DNA from: Flammula alnicola
Lineage: Eukaryota; Basidiomycota; Agaricomycetes; Agaricales; Strophariaceae
Direction of reading: 5' to 3'
NCBI GenBank assembly: GCA_015499995.1
Contig: JADNRV010000001.1
Span: forward strand, 682,001 to 746,000
DNA: 64,000 bases
Made by a program: the position numbers and the translations under genes. Positions 24,037 to 37,100 of this stretch are shown piece after piece. Within the stretch, counting starts at the first letter, position 1; every line of letters begins with the position of its first letter. The notes beneath the pieces are model-generated. The model searched no databases. It worked only from the letters and a program-made list of their open reading frames with translations, and was not told the origin of the DNA.

Positions 24037-24085
24037 ATATTGAACAGAGTTTGGATTGTCATCTCAAACTCTACGGTGGGCGCCA

Positions 24086-27000
24086 TCATGACATACTAAA
24101 AGGTATAAAATTGCGCTGTGCAGCCAGCCTAGCCACAACTACGAGATCACACACCCAGATCAGTCGGAAGTCAGGGACTTCATCCGCTGCAGCTGTCACA
24201 GTCTCGGCCGAGTCGACTGTAGCTGTCCCTCGATACTTTTGGTCTTCTGCTGCTGCTGTGAGGCTTGTTTGGAAATGTGAACTAGTGTCTGTCTTCGTGA
24301 CCTCACGTAAAGCCATAGTAGCATAGGCAGCCGTCCCTAGAGTAACATTGATTTGTAGCGCCATGAATTTGCCATCTTCCACCACAGCAGGGGGATCAAA
24401 CGCCAGCAGCTTGTCTTCGTCAGACTGAGCGAGAGAGACGTCAGGATCCGTGTATCGTAACACCGACCACGACATCTCCTTTGGAAGATGAAGCATTGCG
24501 CGGTAGGAGCCATTCAAAGTGTACTCTCTGTCGACATAGCAAGGGTTAAATAAAAAGTCAAAGATAATTGAAAATTTTCACCTCTGTTTCCTCACAAAAT
24601 TGTCAGGATTTAGTCCGTCCATGCGTAAGAATTCTCTATAGCGTTCTCCTAGTTTGCCTCCTGGGTAAGCGACGTCTGTTCCTGGTAAGGGCATGACAAC
24701 GTCGAAAATGGTGTACTTGTCGAGATCCTCTTCTTTCAATGTCCGAATGCGAGGCGCTTCATATCGTTTGCGATTCCTTTTGGGAGGCCCAGCTATGTAT
24801 ATTTAAGTCAGCTGGTCACACTGTTAATAAAAACTGCAGAAGAATCACCTAAATCTTCAGGATCATTATCGACACCGAGGGCTTCCTCGTCGGCATCAAC
24901 ATCTATGATTTCGTTTTCTTTTGATGAATCGAAGACAAGGTCGCCGACAACTGGTCGATCGCTACCATAGGTGCGGATTCGTTCAGAGACTATGGCATTC
25001 CATACATATGATTGATATGCGTGAATGTACATCAGACGAAGATTTCGCGGAATCTATGTAAGGAAGCGATTGGCAATAGGTTTTTGTGAAACTTAAAAAG
25101 ATACTCACAGTCGATAGAGCTCCCATCACATTGCGAGTGTCGCCCTTTTGTTTTTTGAAGCTCTCCAAAATGCAACGCTCAGCGACAACACGTCTTGGGA
25201 ACAAGCTTAATGCTTTATCCAAATCACGCTCTATTAACCAGGCGTCTCGGGCTGCTTCCACATCTGGATGTTCGCCGTGCCTCTTCTGAAGGATCATGTC
25301 CGCAGCTTTCTGCCACTCTGATTTCAGCAGGGCTAGTCCAATAGAATGAGTTGGGACGGAGGCTGTCCCAAAGCGCTGCATCCCTAGGACGAATGGCGAT
25401 TCAATACAAGGAACGAAAATACGGGAGCAATGCCGAAAATACCGTAGTAGTTAATAAAGCCTTTATGCTTTATCGTATTCATTGCTTCATCCAAGATTTC
25501 CATGGATGCTACTTTGACGTTCCTACATTGGGATGAAGTGATTAAACGGAATAACCTTCCATAAAAAAGAGACATTCAATGTACCTCAAAGTTATAACAA
25601 ACGCATTTCCTTTCAGCATGCCCAATTCTAGGCCAGCCTTTCGATAGTTAAGATCAGCTATCCGTATGCCTCTCTCCCCTCGCTGCGTCATAACGTCCTC
25701 CAACTTCCTCTTTGGTCCCAAACCGTTGGCTAGTCTCCAAACCTCTTCGACAGTTTTTTTGTTGCGATTCAGTGAGACCCGTTGTACAGTTACACCACGT
25801 TTGTCCTTCGTGCCTGCGACGGCCAAATCTTTGACGTTGACATGAAGGCTGCGAGATAGGTGACCGAGGGCGTCTTGAGTGTCGCGGTTGGTCTTTTGGA
25901 GTGTGAAATGAATGTAAGGGGGATATGTACTACGCTCGGCACGCGTCGAGGTCCCTGAAAGCAGCAATTCGAGTTCAACGCTGGAGCTTAGTTTCTCTGA
26001 CTGCTGGATTTCTTACCTGCGCCGTCTCCCCGACCACCACGACCACTACCTCTTTTAGCCCATTTGATGGAGATGCGGGAGCCCTCTTCGGCCGTGGACC
26101 CAGATGTGTCAGTTTCAGTCTCTAGCTTGCCGCCAAATAATTCTCGGACGGCTTTGTGGAACGCAGTCCTGGTATCCTTGGACGTGATGGGCTGTAGAAG
26201 AATACATCAGCGTCCGACGATAGCTCATTTAAAGCACGGTGCTTACGCCTGACACAACTTTTCTGGTGTCCTCTCTCCCTCCTCCACGACCACCGCCCCT
26301 GCCACCTCTTGCTCCTCGTTTTCCTCCACGACCACGGCGATTATCTCTGCCACCCTTTTCTTCTACTTTGTCGGCGGGTTCATTGTCCTCTGCAACTGAA
26401 ACTTCTTCTCCGGATGCAGAGCTCGAGACACGACCGGCCCAGCCATTATCGCTTACTCGAGGAGGTTCAGGACCTTCGAGGTATATTTTTTTCAGTTGAA
26501 GTAGGTTGTCGCTGTCCAGGAAGGGTGCAAGTGCAGTGTCGAAGTGTTCAGGCCAGGGTTCTTCTTTGGTCGCGGCCTTGAGCTCTGCTGCAGCAGGTGC
26601 ATCGGCTACCTTCGATGGAATATTGATGTCTTCGGTTGAGCCTTCCGTAAATTTCTCAACGACAACAGGAGCACTGGCAGTACCGACTTCCTCTCCAGCC
26701 ATGATAACATCGCCTGACTGGGCCATCGTCGAAGGGGAATCCGGAGTGTCTGGTTGTTCTTTGTCTTTGTCTTTCTTGGACTCAGGTTTTCCCAAAGTTT
26801 TTAAGTGAATAACTTTACTATCTTGGTCGACTTCGAAGACCAGAAAATCAGTGAACCTGATTGTACTTTTCATTAGCATAAATTCTAAAGGTGTAGGGAC
26901 TTACTGACCTTTGCTTAATGATTCCTTCGACCTTTGCTTCTCCTCGTCCAATATATTCCGATATTCCAACATCTGCTTCCAGGAAGTTCATGGGCGAACC

Positions 27001-27195
27001 TGCTTTAGCAACTGGCAATGGTATGCCGAGTAGTGCATGGCTGGGAGGGAGGATGTGTTCGGCGGTCGAACTTGTAAGGGCTACCTTGCTATCTTCTGAC
27101 GTTTCTTGGACATCGGTATCGAGCTTAGTACGTTTTGAGTATCTCTCTATGTCAGCATCGTCCTGTTCTCGTTCGTGGATTACGAGGGACGACAT
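24086..27195 (-). CDS. PUS7: tRNA/snRNA/mRNA pseudouridine synthase Pus7 (TruD family)
   Basis: Isomerises uridine to pseudouridine in tRNA (position 13), U2 snRNA and mRNA. Start at 27195 ([20 protein letters not shown]). The TruD fold shows [15 protein letters not shown] and [10 protein letters not shown]. The catalytic aspartate motif is [11 protein letters not shown], followed by [32 protein letters not shown] and [17 protein letters not shown]. About seven exons. Two arginine-glycine-rich inserts lie before the catalytic motif: one reads [19 protein letters not shown] (plus-strand 26260-26350), the other [12 protein letters not shown] (26018-26068). They flank an exon and resemble RGG RNA-binding boxes. 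The region 24880-24960 adds an acidic insert. Frame intact. Confidence 0.92.
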
Positions 27196-27248
27196 GGGAG
27201 ATGAATATCTCGCCAATCAAAGCAAAAGCAAGTTGTTGATCTATTTTT

Positions 27249-27264
27249 CTTATCTTATCTTATC
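27249..27264. promoter_or_regulatory. Tandem GATAAG boxes in PUS7/URA3 divergent promoter
   Basis: CTTATCTTATCTTATC, which is three overlapping GATAAG motifs on the other strand (5-base period). It sits in the 162-base gap between the start codons of PUS7 and URA3, 94-109 bases before URA3. GATAAG is the core site of fungal GATA factors (AreA/Nit2 and iron-responsive types). Function is inferred. Confidence 0.5.
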
Positions 27265-27357
27265 AAAGGTCAGACGTTGATCGTCGGGATAAAAATTGGG
27301 TATCTTGACCAAGCCTCCAATTGCCTCCAAGGTCCTCGACAGACTCTAATTACCACA

Positions 27358-28295
27358 ATGGTTTCCGCTCCTCATACCCAAACATACGGGACTAGGGCAC
27401 TTAACTTTACTAATCCCACCGCAAAAGCAATTCTCCAAACAATGGAGCGGAAAAAAACAAATCTTGCAGTCAGCGTGGATGTTACGAATCCAGACGACCT
27501 ACTTGCTATCATCGATGCCGTTGGCCCGTATGTCTGTATGATCAAGGCAAAGCGTCTCTTTGAATGGCCTTGTTTAAATTCTCATATCTATGCCATTTTT
27601 AAGACGCACATTGATATCATTGAAGACTTTGACTTCTCCTTGATTCAACGCCTGGAGGATCTCAGCGAGAAGCACGACTTTCTGTATTTTGAAGATAGGA
27701 AGTTTGCTGACATTGGTTGGTTCTTGTCGGAGAAATAAAGATATCCGAATCTGAACAGTGTTCCAGGAAACACCGTAGCGCTGCAATACTCGAGCGGTGT
27801 ACACAAAATCGCAAGCTGGGCGCACCTAACTAACGCCCACCCTGTTCCTGGCCCGTCGATAATCGAAGGCCTTTCATCCGTTGGCCTTCCTCTGGGCCGC
27901 GGACTTCTCCTTCTCGCTGAAATGAGCACCAAAGGGTCGCTAGCAGTCGGTGCCTACACGGAAGAGGCAGTGCGGATGGCTCGTCAACACCGAGATTTCG
28001 TTATTGGGTTCATTGCACAAAAAGGATGGACGGAATGGGCGCCGGGGTCGACGAGGATGTTGCTAATGAAGACTTCCTCATTCTCACTCCTGGTATCGGG
28101 CTCGAGTCGAGAGGTGATGCGATGGGTCAGCAATACAGGACACCTCAGGAAGCTGTCCTAGGATCTGGTTGCGACATAATTATAGTCGGAAGGGGGATCT
28201 ATGGGACAGATCCGAAGGCGGTGGACACCATCGCAGCTAAAGCCGAGCGGTATATGGCGGAAGGATGGGCAGCATATCTTGCGCGTCTAACGTAA
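27358..28295 (+). CDS. URA3: Orotidine-5'-phosphate decarboxylase
   Basis: Final step of de novo UMP synthesis. Exons 27358-27546, 27604-27715 and 27767-28295. Seen: [19 protein letters not shown], the catalytic site [14 protein letters not shown] (Asp-Lys pair), [28 protein letters not shown] and [20 protein letters not shown]. The first intron is GC-AG (AAG|GCAAAG ... TTTTTAAG, 57 bases). Its removal restores the usual MIKTHIDII link; being a multiple of three it also reads through, so it could be mis-annotated as coding. One base is missing from the A run at about 28019-28023, where AQK must continue as RMDGMGAG. Shares a promoter with PUS7. About 275 residues expected. Confidence 0.94.
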
Positions 28296-28405
28296 ATTGA
28301 TAAATCCTAATTAAAAAGTATCTCCAGAAATAATTCGAACAAGTAAACCGGATCCCTAGAATGGATATATAGAAACAAATAATGTACGTTAAGAATGAAA
28401 ATAAA

Positions 28406-30700
28406 TCAAGATAACTCTTTGTTGAACCGCCTAGCTGGAGGAACTGTCATATGTTCTTCTATCATCGTCGATGAATCAAAAGTTTGATTCCTGCTCTTCT
28501 CACTTGTGTCTCTAAGCACCATCGACTCCGAATTCATTTGTGTCCTCGGGTTTCGAGATAGGCTCTGCGTCAGTTGTCCATCTCTTGGTGGAGGCCTGTC
28601 AGTGAGTGCTGCTCGCAATCTCTCCCTGACTTCTTCCACCCGCTTGGTCTTTTCACCGACTTTCCAGATCATAACTCCCGCTCCAATACCGCAGAGAAAA
28701 CTGGCAGGTATGAGGACGCCAGTAGTCCACGGAGGCCGTTGAAATCTGCAAACTAGGAGTAAGCCTGGAGTTATTGAAAAATTCGGCGACCTTACCGATT
28801 CAAGCCCCACATAGTGCCGCACAGGAAAATCTACAACAGGTGATCAGTCATCTACCGATCGTCTCCTACGTAGGTCGTAAAATGTACCTGGAAAAATGAA
28901 TTTCCATCATTCAAAAAGCAAATCCACAGCGCCATGCTGTGAAACCATCAACCTAAGGATGTGGTAGCAATAAAGAAAGATCAAGAAGCGCACTTTATGG
29001 GAAATGCCTAATGAACTGTAACTTGAGTTCTTCAATACTGTTGAAGCACAAAGAATTTACCGTACCCTGTGAGTCTCCGTGCCATGAGCTCTGTACCAAG
29101 TCTGTGAATGTTGGAATTTTCTTTGCTCTAAATTTTCATCATAAATCGAACCAGGAACACGACGACCACACTCACGTCTATGCAAGTCCTTTTGCTCTTC
29201 GTCCATAAGAACATGAACATAGTTTGGGTCGTAGATAGGATCGGGAAGGTCGTCAATATCAAATAATTGTGGCAAACCAGCTTTTGCTCGAAGCTTCATG
29301 GTTCGTCGCTTGTACATCCAAATCTTCAAAATTCCTGGCCAAAGGTTAGGATTCTCTCCTGGGAGAATGCACGGATTGGACTGACTGTAGGTATCCAAAA
29401 CACGTGAAGGTATCAAGCCGATGCTTGTGAGAGTGAATAGTCCTTTCCTCATATTAGTCGAGTTGCTCAGCAGGTCAAATGCAACATACCTGTTTCAACC
29501 TGAGACGAAACTTCAACCCAGAATCCCTGGGTATTGGCGTTGTGGAAATTGATTATTTTGACTAGGAAAATGACAATGGCAGCACCCCAAAAGACTGCTC
29601 AAGAAAGCGCTGAGTTCGGTTTGGTGGTCGATAGGATGCTCACACGTACCAACCAAGAAACCGTAAATGCCGGTAAATATCTGCAGTATAAGTTAACAAC
29701 AAAATTTCTGATAAATATCCAGGCCTGGAGATACATACACCCATAGCTGACAGAAATATTAGCAAACGAATGGTTATATGGCAATAAGAAGACTTTACGA
29801 GTTTTCAAAAATGACCAAACACCCATCAGCGTACGTCGTACCTTCGAGGGGCGTTTAAGAACATCATCGACATGGCGATCCAAGATATCCTCGAATTCAT
29901 CAAGATTCTCGTCGTCAACTGCTCGTCGTGGTATTTCAGGCAAGACAACGACTGGTTTCCGCGAATACCATGAAGAGGGTGGGCTATTCGTATTGTTACA
30001 CTGGCAACAAATCAAAATCAAAAATAAGAATGGTGCCTTACATTACGATAGAATTTGCAGCATTTGTAAGGCTAGCAAAAGCACCTATTTGCGGATCTGC
30101 ACAACGTGTCTGAGTGCTTTACCCATCAAGTGAAAAGACCAGCGTACCTATGACATCCAGATGCTCAACGACGTCGTCGTGGTGGTGTTCGGTGTCTTCA
30201 TTGTCTTCACCGTCTGTGTGCGAGAGGTTTATTGAATTCTCAATAAGACCCGGTTCACCATGCGACGACATCCTTAGGTCCGTTTGCAATCCTTCAATTG
30301 TCATCATTTCGCCGGCATGTGGGTATGTGTTCTCTGGCGATCCAGTGGAAGAGTGAGAAGTTCTTCTCTCTCGGTAAGGGCCTCCTGCGATTACATCTTG
30401 CGTCGGAGGAAGGAACTGAGAGGATCTTATGCTTGACGTGCAATGAGCATGTATCCGGCTGGCAGTCGTACCAGAGCGTGGTCTCCTTGGAGTGACCGGA
30501 TTCGCGTTTGGTGAGGGCTGAGTATCTGAGGGTTCCGTTCGCAAGAACGGGAGCGATAGGCGAGATGGAATACGAGGAGTGAGGAAAGGTGATGGGGCAT
30601 GCTGCTCCGACGGCCCAGCGTCTGGCGGGGCGTTGTCACTCTCTGCGAATACATCTCCCAAGCTGGAATAGGCTTGCCCTTTGACTCTGATGGAAGGCAT
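28406..30700 (-). CDS. DUF2985 integral membrane protein
   Basis: Fungal membrane protein of unknown biochemical function. Start at 30700 (MPSIRVKGQAYSSLGDVFAE). The first 190 residues are disordered, Ser/Pro-rich with an acidic-histidine patch (DEDTEHHHDD-like). Then LDEFEDILDRHVDDVLKRPS, several membrane spans, and the DUF2985 core: VSSQVETGLFTLTSIGLIPS, RRTMKLRAKAGLPQLFD, DLPDPIYDPNYVHVL, RAHGTETH, then FQRPPWTTGVLIPASFLCGI as a last span. The C-terminus is soluble and charged. Many exons (about eight or nine). Family membership is clear from the DLPDPIYDPNYVHVL and RPPWTTG motifs; function unknown. Confidence 0.82.
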
Positions 30701-31189
30701 CCCTCCTCCAGTTCAGGCTGCAATATTGCAGCGAATAAAAGCTATCGAAACTGTGTCGAAATGAGATTCCTTGTTGAAAAGGGATGGCTAGAATTAAACA
30801 AGATGTTGGAGACGGTCTCACAAGGACAACGACGGCGGTTGTGCCTCAGGGGAAAGGTTGGACAGAAGCGACGGTCTCAGGAGGGTGGTAAGGGTGGTAG
30901 CACCTCACCTCACGGAAAGCAATTGCCCGGTTCATGGCTAGTTAAAAATAGACCCACATTGGCCGGTCATGACTTCATTCCTGCGGAGCAACTTCAATCA
31001 TATTTCTCAATCATTTCTCAACTGAAAGACAACTGAAGGGTTGGGTATATGTAGGAGTGATACATACATCTAAAATAAAGCAATAGCTATAGATTATATC
31101 ACTACAGTAGAGCGCTGAAGATCGAAGTTTAGACAAAAAAAACATTCCACGTAAAAATACAAAATAATGGAGGAAACGAGTTCTGGACG
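30701..31189. other. intergenic
   Basis: Promoter side of the DUF2985 gene and 3' side of FMP27, both on the minus strand. Mostly A/T-rich; no coding signal or RNA gene seen. Confidence 0.5.
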
Positions 31190-34100
31190 TTAACTATTTC
31201 CTTTGAGCACATCCTCTGACTGATAGAAAGCCAGCGAGTATTAGTCATATACAACACGACACGTCATTAATGAACACTCACCTTGTCTGGAGGCCTGTTT
31301 TTTGAGGAATGTCTTGAACTCTTCGTAAATAGGCTTTTCATTCGTTTACGACCAGCCGGGCGATTAGGACTGCTCGGTCCTTCTGAGCTTTCCATTGACT
31401 CCGGCTCGGCCGTCAAAGGGAGGGACGTGATAGAAGGAGGATCCTTGTTATTTCGCAAGGGACTTCGCCAGCTTGACTTGGAAGAAATCTCCGTCTTCCT
31501 CGAAGCTTCTCTGTGCATCCAATTTAATCGTTGGTCATCATCGGTCGCGAGGATGCTAGGATGGAGAAGTCTTAAAGGACTGTCATGCGGTTGCGCCCTT
31601 GATATCCACTTGGTTTTTGAAAGCAGTTCCCGAGCGACTGGGAGCACTGGCACAAGTGGTTGATGGAAGGCCATTTTTACCCATCCTCGCCAGTTCATAT
31701 TAGACGGTATAAATTGATTGACCAGTTCCTCGAACTAGCGTGGAATAAGCATAAGTAAATCCAAATAAAAGAGACGAAGTGCGCACACTCCATGTTTGGT
31801 TGCGATATTCAAGTTCTCGAGTCTTGATTTTAGCATCGTGACATTCGAATGAGCCTTCCTTGACCACGCTCAAAAGAAGATGAAGACTAGAAAAAGGAAT
31901 ACTTTCTGTAAATTGACCAAGTCTTGAAAAATGTATTTACTAACCTGGATATCCGCACAAGAATAAAACTTTTCTGGGATGAGCGCGTTTTCATGACCTG
32001 CGCATCGCCAGCATCGTGTTTTTTGTCCAGAATGTCCGTCGTGGCTTCAGCGTCATCAGTATTGGCCCCAGACGGCCCTTCTAACATGCTGATAAAATTT
32101 ATCGAGTCCGAGGAATGAGTTCTTTTCAGGAAGGCAGGTGGGCTGAGAAAACCTGAGGGCTAAGGAAAGCAGGCGGATTCAATAGACTATTTTCCCTTGC
32201 GGACTTCAGATCCGTGAACGATCTTGAACTTCCAAGCCTCCGCAAAGAAGGCATTGGTGGTTTGCCATTGGAATCTGCAGGCCGTGGGGATACATGTAAG
32301 CCGCGAGGAGAATCAACAGATGATCGACCGGGTGATGTTGGGCTTTTGACCGTAATTTCCGGTGGGTCCTTTTTCTGTAGCTTCTCCGATTCCTCGACAG
32401 CTTTGCGACGCGCTCGATCTGGCCAGACATACTCCATAATGCGTCGGCCAACTTTGGAATCGATTTGCAGACGCAATGGGTGCAAAGAGAGTTCAAATGT
32501 TTCATATATGGTGATACCCCCGACAGGGGCAAGAACAGTCCAATTTGCCAATAAGAAAAGGCCTCGCTGTAAGTAGCTTAGCAATTAGAAATAGGGAGAA
32601 AACGAGAGGCGCACCTTTAGAAGTGGATGGTTCGGCGGGTCATCGTACTTCGATAAGATTTCGGTCCATAGGGCATACCGAGAGCCATCGAATGCAGAAA
32701 GATTGCCAATGGTGAGATGATTAACTGTTGAACTATCTTGCCGACTAAGCCAGTTGAAGTTGATATTCGTCACGACGAGTTTAGAGAGGAGATTTCGTCG
32801 CGCATCCAACATTCTCCAAGAAATCTCGGATGACGAAGCATGTAAGAGGAGTGCCGACTTCTGATCTGTTTGGTCATCGAAGCGGTCTTGTGCCATCTTT
32901 ATAGAGTCAAACAAGAGGTTCAACTCTTCCGACAGCAAGAAGATGTGCGCCTTCAACTGCAGCAGACTGAGGCGCCCATCTTCTTCCTCCAACCTTCGCC
33001 AATTACGTCTTGTGAGACGTTCCGTTTCCAAAGCATCCCTTAAACGACATTGTAGGCTTGATACCACGTTGGCTGCGGAGGCAAGATCCGTAAAATCGTA
33101 TGTAAAGATAAGAGTTTCGAGTTTGTCCAGTCTTGTCTTGTGGGCTGGGTCAGAGAAGAGAAGCAAGTTTGTGACAATTGTTGATATGGCCTGGAAGTGC
33201 TCCGTATTGGCTGATACAGTGAATCTTGGTATGTGCACACGAATCACATCCTAATAGAGGCGCAGATGAGCGGATGTATGTATAATATCTAGAAAAACTC
33301 TATGTCCTCACCGTTTGGTCCTGAAGGTGACTGTCGCTGATCGCAGCTGAATTCTGGGTAGTACTTGCTTTCGTGACAATCGAGGTAGTATTGTTCCGCA
33401 AGCGTAGTCGGTTGAATTTATCGTAATGAAAAATGGCTTCAGTTTGAGGTACGAGGCGCTCAAAAGCGTCACTTTCGCAGCGCAGGTCGATCAAAACTTC
33501 TAAGGGAACAGATCCGTTGCTGGTGGATAAAGCGTTAGTCGGAGCAAATGTTTGCAAGCCCGAAAGTGACGTGTAGTTTCTATTTGGTTGGTTAGACGAC
33601 ACAAACGGCACTGAAAGCGCTAACATACCTTGACATGACTTTGCCGCTGACAGGATCGTATAAGTTGAGAAGGTCCATGATGGCAAAGGATTGCAACTTC
33701 GCCTGAGCAGCTGCGACAATGCACTTATCTTCTCGAGCTTCTCCGCTCAGGATGATCTGTGGTCTCAGGAGAAGACAGCAGTGACTCTTTGTAAGGGAAA
33801 CTCCTTCAGCCCATCCATCCAGTGGATCAACTTTAACATGGAGGTGAGAATTGCTTTCATGAGCAACATCAACAGAGATTTTAGCGCTGCTATCCCCTCT
33901 CAACATCTTCCGCAGAGCTGAAGCAGCAATTTGCGCAGTGTTGGAGGGTCCACGATCTTTAAGGCTTTCTTCCTCCTTCCCGACTGCGAGAACTGCGTTG
34001 GCTTGGTCTCGAATAAACTTCACGGCACTAAAAGAGGTTTGAATGACGAGCTAGAAAATTCGAGAGGAAACCCTACCGTGCCGCCATGTGGTATTCAAAA

Positions 34101-37100
34101 CCTCTTCTGTCACGAGAGCAGTAGTAGTATTGCATCATGATCTGCCATAAGTTAGAGAGTTGAGGAGTCGAAATAAAGTCTGTATACGCACATCGCGGAT
34201 AGCGCTGTCCATGAAGATACTCGGGCAATGTATTTGGTACACATTGTCGAATTGGGCCCATTCATCAGATGAAACAATGTCAGAAGGCATATAATGATTT
34301 TGGGCTGAATTTTGCTGGGATGCAGTGTCCGGTTTAATTTCCACCTCTTTGAGGACGGCTATGTACTCTTCCAAAAGTGTCACCATTTTCCTTAGCGCTT
34401 TCTTATCCTGAAAAAAAAATTGAACATGCATGAGCCAATGAATTTGTATGTCATAGAGGCACCTTACAAGAGAGGCCTTTCGGGTTTGAAACTCGGTTTC
34501 CCCTGAAATCATCTTTCTTAGCTCTTTCGCTCTAGCAGACGCAATATTTATTTGCGTTTTAGGGACGGCTACAAGCTGTTTGAGTTACCGACCGATAAAC
34601 TACTAGAGTGACTCACATGGTTCTTTTCCTAGCAAACAGATATGTGAATGTTCGGAACCAAATTTACTCGACTGCTGGCTTCCTGAAAGGGTTTCATTTC
34701 GCTTGAAGTACGTGAAATGAGGACAAGCTGCTAAAGGCAGCAAGTGGAGGGTAGGGTGGACTGGGGGGGACCAATCAAGTTCTACGAAATCATCGAGGTC
34801 GTGCCAGACAGAGGTAGAAGATGTAGTGGGAAGGTTGGCGTGTTTCCTATAGTTGCTCCTCTGAGGAGGCGCAGTCATTTCTACGTTTTGTTTCATAGGT
34901 TCCAAAAAGGTGGCGAGCATTGCACGTAGCTCGAGTCCTTTCATTATGACCTCCGCCGCGTAAAAAGGTTTCTTTCGCATAACCCTCGTTGTATCTGGGA
35001 CAGGGCCTGGTACCGTGGATTCTTCTTCGCGTTGGTGCATGTCCACTTGAAGTTCATCGATTTTCCCTTTTAATCCAACCCAAGGTGTAATTCCATCGAC
35101 CCAAGCTAGCTCACATGGGTTGATTATCATCAACATAGAACGAAAATGACTGTGCTTACTTTCTCTAGCATCATCAATGTATCCATGCATGAAGTATAAA
35201 TTAGGAAGGGATATCCTATACTTCAGTGTAGCGAGGTGCCGGCCCAATTTCGGCGAGATGGGTCTTGATGGGTGGTAATTCCCTTGGCGAATCGGAAGAG
35301 TAAGCGCACCATCAAAGAGGGAGCACCACGACCAAAAGTGAGCGAAAATCTTTGGGGTAAGGTATAAATTGCTTGGTTGAAGATCTGCTGTTCGATCCTT
35401 GGCCTTCGTGGAACATGCTAAAGATAAGGAAAGGTGAATGAAATCCGATCGGAATCCATTATAGGAGTCGTCTGGGCCCTTGTACACATCAGCTACATGG
35501 ACCTTTAAGAGAGAAAATAAAAATAAAAAACGAACTTTGAGCATTGGCGGTGAAGGCTTCTTCTCCAACTTGACTTCATAATGAGGATGAAATGAGAAGT
35601 ACCTGCACTTGCGATCGAATGCCGTGCCAGTACAAAATAGGCACTCGGGCCCACATGATCTCTCGAGAATCAGTCCAATTCCGTAGCGAACGCCTGAACT
35701 CAAACGAGCGCACACTTTCTGAAATGGTTTCGACTTTTGGGGGGACGCATCCCCTAATGGCGAGCGAGAGAATGATTCAAGGCTGTTTAAAGTCAGTACA
35801 GCTCGATTTCCAAAAGCCACAAGAAGTGGCGTACTTTGGAACGGCAATGAGCATGCCATCACTCATGACTTGAATCAGCTCTTTCTGGAAATTGTCATAT
35901 CCAACGCGGATCTCTGGATTTCCCTGCCAACATAAAACAAAGCCAGATCCGGTGTCGCTTATATTATGCGGATCACGAGTGCCTGGATTGAACGTGAGCA
36001 TATAATCGAGTGATAATATGAAAGATGTTACCTTTCATGTAGAGCCGTACGTCGCCGGAGAAGGACACCTTGACCGTCCAATGGAAAACGAGGCGCATCT
36101 GGAGTATAGTCAGCGAAAGGTACAGAGAGAAGAATTTGTTTGCATCACTTTATCCCAAAATCCTAGGGTTGGAGAAGAGTCTCGGGGAGAGTTGGAAAGT
36201 GTCTCCACAATTCGCATCACATCTTGTATAGCGGGCCCATAGCTTACCCCCATGAAAAGGTAGTGGCTTCAGGAGTTGTGATATTTATTATCGGTGTGGC
36301 ATATGTTTTGACTGGCATTATGGTTTTCGGTACGAGAATCGAGAAGGGTGCTTCACCGTGGAGAGCTTGGGGGGCTTCGATAATAGGACAGTCTACCCAA
36401 TCGACAGATAGCTCGGTGCCCATTTCCTCGCCGATGATGAGATCTGTGTCGAAGGTCCACGAAATCGAAGTGGCATCTGTCCGCTCGGGAATACGTAACA
36501 ATGGAAGAGGGTAATCTCGAAGGGTAATGTGCAGTGACGAAAGAGTGAAATGAACGTGTAGAGGAACCAGAAGAGAGAATTTTGTGTCCCGTGGAAGCCC
36601 ACCCCCGAGTTCGTGCATTATGTCTACCACACGATCGATGCTGAAGGTGGGCGGAGAAATTGTAAGACACAAGTTCTGCAACATGGCCCTGATAAGCGGG
36701 GTCTCGGAAGATGGTTTTGGTAGCGTCATAACCTCCAGAAGTGCATCGGATGTTAGGGGCGTAAATGTCCCACATAATTTGTGAAGAATAGAACTTTCAT
36801 CTTTCGACCGCTGATCCTTCTCTTTTTCAAGGCGAAGAGTCCAGTCTAAAGCATGTACGTCATCCAACCTCTTCCGCGCTTCATCTATTGATACAGAATG
36901 TTTCGAGCCGAATTGATACTCATGTTCAGGGTCCACTTTGGTTGTGTTGGTCGTTGAGGAGAGCTCAGGCTCTGCTGACAGGACGGCTGCGACCTTCACC
37001 TTGAAAGCCTCCTCGCGATCAATCCTCTGTTTGACGGCCTCTGCCCCAGTCCGCCATATTAAACCTAACCTGGTCTCAAATGGATCATCCTGGGCTTCGG

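Larger units (their letters stand above)
22567..24085. other. long intergenic region
   Basis: About 1.5 kb between the MFS promoter side and the PUS7 3' end. Apart from the weak small spliced frame (22958-23283) and a tandem GTAACCGGT pair (24019-24036) I see no gene, RNA gene or mobile element. Stop codons are dense in all frames after 23300. Confidence 0.5.

Noticed and set aside
35700..35830. Apparent frame shift in FMP27 near the MLIAVP motif
   Set aside because: A 49-base intron (GTACGCC...AAACAG) joins MLIAVP to NLESFSRSPLG in frame, so no indel is needed.
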